Shown in pieces: positions 57,230 to 64,000 of a stretch of DNA of 64,000 nucleotides (position 1 is the stretch's first letter; every line of letters begins with the position of its first letter). The position numbers and the translations under genes are program-made. This DNA is from Sipunculus nudus (Eukaryota > Annelida > Sipuncula > Golfingiida > Sipunculidae), in assembly GCA_026874595.1 (NCBI GenBank), contig CM049321.1, forward strand, positions 50,449,297 through 50,513,296. The letters are read 5' to 3'. The notes under the pieces are model-generated. The model had not been told where the DNA came from. It saw nothing but the letters and a program-made list of their open reading frames with translations, and made no database searches.

Positions 57230-58515
57230 ATAGCAATAAACCTAATGGTGGTTTTAATTTGTAGATTTCTTATCCGGGTACTCTCTCTTTATATAGAATT
57301 TTCTGCACCTAATACCAGTCGGCCAGAATGCCTCATCCATTACTTTATCTTATCATTAACATTTATCTTAATCCTATACCATTTCATTAATGAATCGCCA
57401 TGTGATACTTTCTCAATACCCATCACATTTACTCCTTCGTTAAGAATATATTCCCTCAATTTACTATCATCTACGTGATTACCGACTCCATTCACAAAGA
57501 GGTTGACAGTTCTTGGACAAACTTTTATCGTGTCGTGATCCTTCTTACCGATAACCGTGGGCTTGTTTCGTCTTATCTGTCATCGTTTCTCATGTTTCTG
57601 AAACTTGAAACCGTCGTTTTCAGTGTGGTTTGCACCTGGATCAGTTTCAAGCAAAGAGCTTGCTTTATTTTCCGTAGAGATTTTATTCTTATTTATAAGC
57701 CTGCGGCCAGGGCCTTCTTTAATCACGTCACTGAGTAGCCTGGGTGAGGGTTCCTTGCTAGTATCCTGAAGGGAATGGCTTGGGCCTACACCTTTCAAGC
57801 GTCCCTGTTACTTTCAACTTTGTTCAACTACTGCCTGATTCACATTCGCGTTAAGGGCTGCAACTGAATCAGAAGTTTGCTCTCATCTTACTTCTACCAA
57901 CTTAAGTCTCTGGTCTAATTTGTTTATCTTATCCAGGACTGCTAAATGTTCCATCTGTTCGAGTGCAAACCTTGCTAATCGTTCAAGGTCACATAAACCA
58001 AAAATCAGGAGACTGATATTTTTGTTGTCCAGTTTTTGAAAAGCAGATACAATATCCGCTGCATCAGCTTCTCTTGCTGTTCTTGAATTTGATGTCACCC
58101 TTCTTGGTTGCTCACCAAGTATTTCTGTGCTACCGACTGTCCATAGCAGGGTTTTCGCTGTACAGATTTTATTTCTCTCGTAAAACCTGCTAACTACAGC
58201 AAGTAAATTATCCGCTGAAAACCTATTTATGTAGTACTGGACGTATGACAGCAGACAGTTATTGATACAGTCATATAATTCCCTTGTTTTATCTACATTA
58301 GATGTGTTGCCTTCGCTTCTCGATTTCCTCCCAGCGTTTGCTGATTCCTCCGCATTGTTCTTGTTTACTTTGTCCTCAGTTTGCTGGCGCCCTACATATA
58401 TTTTATATACCCTTGGCCCTTTTTCAATGGCACAGTCTAGGTAAAACAGGTCATCATCTATACGAAGGTCCATATATTTCTTTTTCTGTTTGCACTTCGA
58501 GCATAAGCGGGCCAT
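57230..58515 (-). pseudogene. ORF1 of the degenerate CR1/jockey-like LINE
   Basis: ATG at 58,515 opens a 210-aa frame to 57,883. The N terminus has a reduced zinc-finger-like C5-x2-C8 and C28; a complete PHD-type finger, as in some CR1 ORF1 proteins, is not present. The centre has YVQYYINRFSADNLLAVVSR and a KTLLW block, and the C-terminal helix has LDKINKLDQRLKLVEVR, a likely coiled coil. After 57,883 the protein continues in broken frames to a block with VMGIEKVSHGDSL, KIMDEAFWPTGI and CRKFY (about 57,320-57,240). RNA binding and particle formation are the expected role. The start lies about 45 bp from the presumed 5' end of the element. Confidence 0.7.
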
Positions 58516-58559
58516 CAGCCTATATTTATTTATATATGTATTTTTAATAAATATTTTCT

Positions 58560-59285
58560 ATTAATATCGTTATCATAACATATCTGTTGGGTATTACCTA
58601 ATATTACACCAGCAACTTCATATTAAGCCAGTTGTCGCTGGGCGATAATTCAAGGAATCCACTATGGCAACCTCAATATCCCCGATTAAAAGCTCGCGAT
58701 TTGCCAAAATTTGAACAGTTCTCTAACCAACCTTGATCTGTTTGATAGTCCTTTTTCACGCACAATCTATTGTGTTACAATTTCCGTTGAAATATTCCTC
58801 TCTCCCGTTAAAAAAAAACTAAGAATTTTGGCTCGTTTGATGCGTAGTCATGAAATCACGTCCACCGCATAAATCGATGACGTCACTGGGTCATTTCGGG
58901 AGCGTCTGTAGCAAATTTAACTGATTGGATTTTTCTCATTTTGACATGCACACTTTTTTTCAGTATTTTTTAAAAGAAATTTACATTGAAGAGTATCGAT
59001 TGACATTGAACGATATTTATATGTCGATCACCTCGCTCAGATACAAAACGTAACTAAATGACTTAGATACGTTATAAGTATAGGCGATACGATCCATGGT
59101 TCCCGGCTAGTCACCTTATCAGTCTCCCTGAAGATTAAGTATTTCTTGTGAAAATAGTTGAAAAGTAAGTTATTACACATTATATGACACAAGATCTTTT
59201 TACTACTGAAATATAATGACGCAAAGCTATATTTGACATAAATCTTATGCATGTATCAATTATTGATGATATGATTTGGTGGACA
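58560..59285. other. No recognised feature
   Basis: May include the 5' UTR of the LINE at 54-58.5 kb, but no boundary is visible. Confidence 0.4.
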
Positions 59286-59289
59286 AAAT

Positions 59290-60325
59290 ATGTTTAAGGA
59301 ACCTTGAACAATGTGTAGACTTCCAGAGTGCTCAAAATTATTTTTCCCAAAAGTCCTTAGAAAATACGTGACAGTTACCTTATTTAAGAAAATTTGACCA
59401 AGAACTCCTTAGATACTTAGTGAAAAGTTTCTATATTAAACTGCTACAATAAGTGTCCTACTGATTTATAGGGTACTCAAATCATGTTCTTTCACATGTC
59501 TCACGGAATATATATCTCAGCGACCACCTTTTAGATGTACAATGAGACAATTGCCACCCTTTACATTAAGAAAGACATTTATTTTTATATCCACCAGTTA
59601 AGATCTGTTTGCCCTCTCCGAATTTCTAGGTGTTCAGAATTAGTTTTTAACAGCTAACATAATATAGGTCACAGTGACCTAAATTCACGTTTCAAAACAG
59701 ACTTTCGAAGGACATTAATATATATCAAATTAGAAGGTTCTGGGTCCAACAGTAAAGGTTGTGTGCCTTGTTTGACTATCTGGGTGCTCATGGTCACATT
59801 TTAGGCCACTCACCTGCAGCATATTGGCTATTATGATGTTGTTGGAGATTTCAAAGGAACCTCCCTAGGGAATAAAAAGTCTCATTTAATCTTATCTCAA
59901 TTTAAAGGTGCTCAAATCATGACTTTTTTTCGAATATCTTGTAAATATTACCATGACCTTATTTTATGTTTGCCCTGAACCTCCCCAGGGAATAAAAAGT
60001 CTCATTTAATCTTATCTCAATTTAAAGGTGCTCAAATCATGATTTTTTTTCGAATATCTTGTAAATATTACCATGACCTTATTTTATGTTTCCGATTAGA
60101 ATGTTATATTAGAAGATACTAAGCCAAATAGAAACGACTTGTGTCCCACATTATTCTCTGGGAGCACAAAATCATATTTTTAACCAGTAGTTCAAAGAAT
60201 ATAGGCCATGATGACAAAATGCTTAAGGTTTTCAAGGTGATTTGCCTAGGATCTATCTCGATGTACAGACAAAAGTTTCTAGGATCAATTTGAGTTTACC
60301 TTACTCTTTTGAGTTTATACGCTTA
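59290..60325 (+). repeat. Degenerate tandem array, unit about 110-125 bp
   Basis: A core of the form GGTGCTCAAATCATG, a T-rich part, and ATAT-TTG-AAATATTACCATGACCTTA or GGTCACAGTGACCTAA recurs across the block (for example near 59,330, 59,472, 59,630, 59,790, 59,907, 60,027 and 60,168). Most units are strongly diverged; two are nearly identical (59,857-60,095). Confidence 0.65.
59857..60095 (+). repeat. Near-identical 120-bp tandem duplication
   Basis: GAACCTCCCTAGGGAATAAA at 59,857 recurs at 59,977 as GAACCTCCCCAGGGAATAAA, and the next 110 bases are the same except for single differences (C/T in CATGACTTTT versus CATGATTTTT, and CCTAGG versus CCCAGG). The period is exactly 120 bp. Confidence 0.95.
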
Positions 60326-60875
60326 AACGATAAATTTCTGTTGCCGTTTACAGAACGACAGACCATCTACATGAAAGGCAATGATACACCCTTAAAGTCT
60401 GCTTTACATCGTCGGTAAATCTGCAATACTATTATAATAGAAAATATTATTTGAAGACGCGGAAACAATTTTGAATAATCTCGTGGACTTTTGTCTGAAA
60501 ATTTAATGAGGGTTTTACTAATATAAACTGGAATTCTAGCCTTTCGTTTTTAATTATACAGAGTTTCTTTTTTATGAATAGATGAACATCGGCGTGCCGC
60601 CTGTATTGAATATGACATCGCCCTTGTGAATAAGCTCTAATTATTTAACGCCATTGTAACCCCTCAAAAATGAATGTTGCCGTATTGCCGCCAAATTTTT
60701 TTTTCGAACCGTAGGTTAATTGACATCATATGGTGATTTTATCGTCGTTTTACCTCTACGAGTACACGAGGGCTGGTTCTGGTGACAAAGGAAATACGAG
60801 TAATTATGTACCCTTATTAATATAACCAGAGTTACAGTGACGACATGTCATGTCATTGGTTCTTTTCAACTCATC
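60325..60875. other. No recognised feature
   Basis: No sustained frame or repeat. Confidence 0.4.
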
Positions 60876-60880
60876 AGCAT

Positions 60881-61095
60881 AGCCTGACAGCTGAGTGGTA
60901 ATACGCTTGGCTCTCTCCGCTGGCTATGCTGGTTCGATCCCCGGCGAAGCTAGGAGAGTGGGTTGTAGGTGACCGTCCAAGGCCGGTGGTTTTCTCTGGG
61001 TTCTCCGGTTTCCTCTACCCCTGCAGACTACCGAACGCCATCAACGGAGCCATGGAGTGTGGTGCGATAAATTATTATAACTATTTTAATTAAAA
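60881..61095 (+). repeat. tRNA-derived SINE (type 2)
   Basis: The head has an A box AGCTGAGTGGTAATACGC (about 60,890) and a near-consensus B box GGTTCGATCCCC (about 60,932). The body includes GGCCGGTGGTTTTCTCTGGG, TTCTCCGGTTTCCTCTACCC and CCATCAACGGAGCCATGGAG, and it ends in an AT-rich tail TAAATTATTATAA. The head does not fold to a complete tRNA and is fused to an unrelated body, so it is a SINE and not a tRNA gene. It is distinct from the type 1 SINEs. Confidence 0.8.
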
Positions 61096-61265
61096 TCCAT
61101 GTTAAATAGATAAGTTGATATTTATTTAGCCTATGACGGCATTTCTTCCTAATATTGCCGACTGGCTACCCTGCATACAAGCGGACCATTAATGAAGCCA
61201 AATGGCAAATAAACATTTTCAGGCCGTAGGTTTACTTACAAAACTTGTTTAAAGGAACGTTTGTG

Positions 61266-61269
<4 letters not shown>

Positions 61270-61336
<67 letters not shown>
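61270..61336. repeat. (TA)n microsatellite
   Basis: About 33 TA units after a TGTGTGTG stretch. Confidence 0.97.
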
Positions 61337-61339
<3 letters not shown>

Positions 61340-61454
61340 GTTCGTTTAGCATCTAGCCATTTATTTTATGGAGAAAAATCCATTCAGCTTTACAGTTATT
61401 CTTTTGAAATTTTCTTCATTGTCCCGGTGATTGTGATCTTAAAAGTATTGTCAA

Positions 61455-61585
61455 ACAGATTGATGGTTTATGAAACTCGCCTATGAGTTTATCTCTTATT
61501 ATTTAAGCACAGCATGCCACCCCTCCAAAAAAGGCCTTAGTTTTTACTCTTTACCCACCATTCACAAAATATGATATTGAAATGT
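61455..61585 (+). repeat. Dispersed repeat shared with 10.2 kb
   Basis: TGAAACTCGCCTATGAGTTT followed by TCTCTTATTATTTAAGCAC and TTTACTCTTTACCCACCATT matches 10,220-10,360 at a diverged level. Confidence 0.45.
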
Positions 61586-61589
61586 ATTG

Positions 61590-62370
61590 TCGTGCATGGC
61601 CAATCACGACGTTGTAAAAGAATAACACAGGCTTTTTTTTTCTGCCATAATGGAGCCAGTCATACTGAAGTAGATGGCCTTTGCTTTTTTCTCATTCGGT
61701 TTGTATTTTTGCTCCACATCTTTTAACTTTTTCTACTACATTTTTACACCATGTGATTTGCGGTTTACCTATACATATTGTCCTTATTTCAACTATACTT
61801 TTTTATCGTATTTTGTTTGTATATATATTATCTATTTATCTAAATTATCCATTTTAATATTCCTTTGCTTTTATTTTATCTATTCGTAACGTTATGATTA
61901 GTCTACGATTTATCTCCCACTTCATCTAAAGACCTGTGAAAAAATGCACTATCAAACGGTCATTGACCTCAAGCATAGAGGTCACACATAATAAAGGAAT
62001 TCTATGGGTTCGACGCGTGTATATTTTAGAACACCGGGTCTTCGTTGTTCTTGTAACCAATTACTGTCCTATCCCGATTTACTTCATGGTAATCATTTCC
62101 TGAATTGATAATGGGAAATTTTATTTTTGAAGATTTAATTGAAAACCGATTACATTGGCGTCGTTCCTTTGTGCCATATAGGAATTAGACACGTTATTGA
62201 ATCCTTCCTCAAAACGTTTATTTTTTTTTTACCTCATCATATGTAAGAGTCCTTCGAAAGGTATTCTCAGCATATTCCTACTCCATGGCCACAGCATGCA
62301 TGCTTCAGCTGCCTGACAGTAAGTCCCTGAGGGACATGGATGTGGGAACCAAATTATGGTTTAAAAAACG
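61590..62370. other. No recognised feature
   Basis: Pyrimidine-rich AT sequence with a hydrophobic chance frame (61,674-61,889), no domain. Confidence 0.4.
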
Positions 62371-62374
62371 TCCT

Positions 62375-63190
62375 AAGGGAGGACCGACCTTTTGTTGTAA
62401 GGTTTTTGTACTAATATCATTAAAGCACGAAGCTTGGAAAAATTAAAGGAGGGAGATAGTGGCTTTATGGTGATAGGTTAATAAATGAAAGGGATAGAAA
62501 GCAGCGTCTCAGTCAATATTTGTGGAGTTTAATGTATTTTGAATGCAAAAAAGGGAAATCTAACGGTTTTTCTTAATTAAATAATTATTTTGATTAATGT
62601 CCTGAGTCCTTGAAAGGAAGCATGATTGTTTATGTGATAATACATCCCATCTGAAAATCCAATCAAAAATAGATTGGTAAAAAACAAACCAACTGATATA
62701 AAAAGACAAGTACTTACATTTAGGAAGAAAACTTTGTTGATTAGTGCTTGGCTGACTTTATATCACGGTTACTCCATAGGATATCTCATGATTGGTACAT
62801 CTCAAGAATGTATGTTTCGGAATTCAAATGCAACACTGAAAAAAATAGACTGGCCATCGGGCACAAATCAACGAATCACCCCCGGTCACTCATAAATGCG
62901 AGTGGAATAAATGCGACATCTCATTTTAACCTGTTCAAAATATAGCAAATAGGGAATGCTGATCTATCTCAATAATACACAAGGAAAACTTCAGCACTAA
63001 AGTGTCAAATGGTGGTTTTATCTAGAAGAGCCGGGGAGAAAATTCAAAGAAAGATTTAAAAAATAAGTGTAAAAATCTGTGTTTCCATCGGTTCCTACGT
63101 AATCGGTTGTAATTACGTGTAAAAGAACGAATGAAAAGTTATCGGTTTTATTTTAAAGTGCTAATTTGGTTTTTATTTTCTGAGAAAGCA
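62375..63190 (+). repeat. Dispersed repeat R3, copy 3
   Basis: Matches copy 1 (50,815-51,410) from GGAGGACCGACCTTTTGT onward and copy 2 in its middle. It is the longest copy. The flanks of the three copies differ, so it is an interspersed element. No terminal repeats or coding frame are visible. Confidence 0.75.
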
Positions 63191-63519
63191 TACAGCCTGT
63201 GAAGCAATAAATACAAGTTAAACATGAACTTCGAAAAATAGCGGTGATACGATTTAGTTGAACTGAGTTAAAAGATTAACAGATAACATACAAAACGAAT
63301 GGGCGAACATACAAAGAATGATCACATACAACAGCTATCAGATAACGACTGCCGATTGGTTCTTCCTTAAAGACACGTCGTGATTGGGCACCAGACACAT
63401 AAATCTCTAGAACACATCTTTTGAATGTAAGTTGAATGATATGACCCGAAATATTGAATGCATAGCCTCTTGATTTGGTTATTCATTATGAGAAGACATG
63501 TCGCCCATCAACTTAGGAT

Positions 63520-63910
63520 GCTTCTGTGGTTTAGGGGAAGAGTAAAAGACTAACAACCGACACAGGACTCTCAACCGAGGCGATAAAACATTTCACGTTT
63601 GAATTCCACCCAGTATAAGAGCTATGCAGGCTTATTAGATAGGCTGTGTTCTATGGTCGTGTTTCACCTTGAAATCAGTGGGGAATTCCTCGGTGGTCCG
63701 ACCTAGCGAAAGGAACAAATTCTAACACAGATTCCCGCAGGTTAAGTAGTCAGCTGGCCTGGTTAACACCAGGATATAATATGAGAGGAAATGTGTTCTA
63801 TTGCTCCATCAAATTTTCCGAAAGCGGAATGCCAATCTGCGGATGTACATACACCAAGATAAGCTAGCATTTAAAAGCAGTGGCAGATACCTCTAACCAC
63901 AACAATATTA
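63520..63910 (+). repeat. tRNA-derived SINE (type 1), full-length copy
   Basis: Head CTTCTGTGGTTTAGGGGAAGAG (63,521), a decayed B box around 63,565-63,600, then GTTTCACCTTGAAATCAGTG, GGTGGTCCGACC, CTGGCCTGGTTAACACCAGG and AATCTGCGGATGTACATACA, and a tail with CAGTGGCAGATACCTCTAAC. It matches the copies at 3.06 and 37.46 kb. Confidence 0.7.
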
Positions 63911-64000
63911 AAAAATATAATGGGAGACTAATTAAAATACGAGTTTGAGAGCACAGTATGTCTGATGCAATTGAAAAAAAAAATATTACGGTCATTACCC

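Larger units (their letters stand above)
54056..58560 (-). mobile_element. Degenerate CR1/jockey-like LINE, near full length
   Basis: Read on the minus strand: ORF1 (58,515 to about 57,230), the endonuclease (about 57,150-56,600), the reverse transcriptase (about 55,600-54,266) and a short 3' UTR ending in TACTTCGTTGTACGAATAAA at about 54,060. The CR1/jockey-type placement rests on the FWPTGIRCRKF-like block near the end of ORF1, the DLIFLQET start of the endonuclease, and RT motifs (GDNYRGISLTSCFRKLLD, LQYAFKKGHST, SCFVDASRAFDRIN, GGVLSPLLFNIYMDELL). Many stops and frameshifts, a (TA)n inserted at 55.62-55.69 kb and a mutated catalytic box show a dead copy. I did not find a target site duplication. 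Confidence 0.85.

Noticed and set aside
60881-60960. A genuine tRNA gene
   Set aside because: A and B boxes are good, but the acceptor stem does not pair and a SINE body follows directly, so it is a SINE head.

Overview
This is a eukaryotic, AT-rich, repeat-dominated stretch of an animal genome, most likely a lophotrochozoan and probably a bivalve or other mollusc. I infer this from three things. There are two kinds of tRNA-derived SINE. There are non-LTR retrotransposons of the Tx1/L1 and CR1/jockey types. The only host exon I recognise has the TM7 sequence and exon boundary of a vasopressin/oxytocin-type neuropeptide receptor. There are no operons, rRNA genes or bacterial features. Nearly all short open frames in the window are fragments of repeats or chance frames.

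Layout. 1-9.4 kb: two diverged copies of a roughly 3-kb segment (1-3,005 and 6,575-9,400). Between them lie a SINE, a 32-bp minisatellite (3.70-4.62 kb) and a broken LINE ORF2 (4.80-5.54 kb). 9.4-13.2 kb: little beyond a SINE tail. 13.2-22.7 kb: a roughly 4-kb interspersed repeat (copy A) split by a full-length Tx1/L1-type LINE on the minus strand (16,426-22,141), flanked by a perfect 17-bp target site duplication. An uninterrupted copy B at 41.4-45.4 kb acts as the empty site. 23.2-29 kb: a LINE tail, a reversed SINE and unassigned sequence. 29.07-29.45 kb: a 27-bp minisatellite. 29.54-29.76 kb: the last coding exon of a class A GPCR. 30-41 kb: AT microsatellites, a hairpin element, MITEs, SINEs and a local tandem duplication. 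45.4-53 kb: degenerate repeat arrays and largely unassigned sequence. 54.06-58.56 kb: a degenerate CR1/jockey-like LINE on the minus strand. 58.6-64 kb: a degenerate array, a second type of SINE and more dispersed repeats.

The most interesting object is the minus-strand LINE at 16.4-22.1 kb. Its ORF1 carries the expected RNA-binding part (RRM-like segments and a CCHC zinc knuckle) and, fused behind it, a NADAR (YbiA-like) domain. Some members of that superfamily hydrolyse N-glycosidic bonds or remove ADP-ribose from nucleic acid. ORF2 has an AP-type endonuclease, a reverse transcriptase with an intact YADD box and a C-terminal zinc knuckle, but is broken by stops and frameshifts. This copy is therefore dead, but the element family carries a nucleotide-modifying accessory domain whose purpose, possibly countering host ADP-ribosylation, is open.

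All coordinates of repeats are visual estimates, accurate to roughly 10-50 bases unless a terminal motif is cited.
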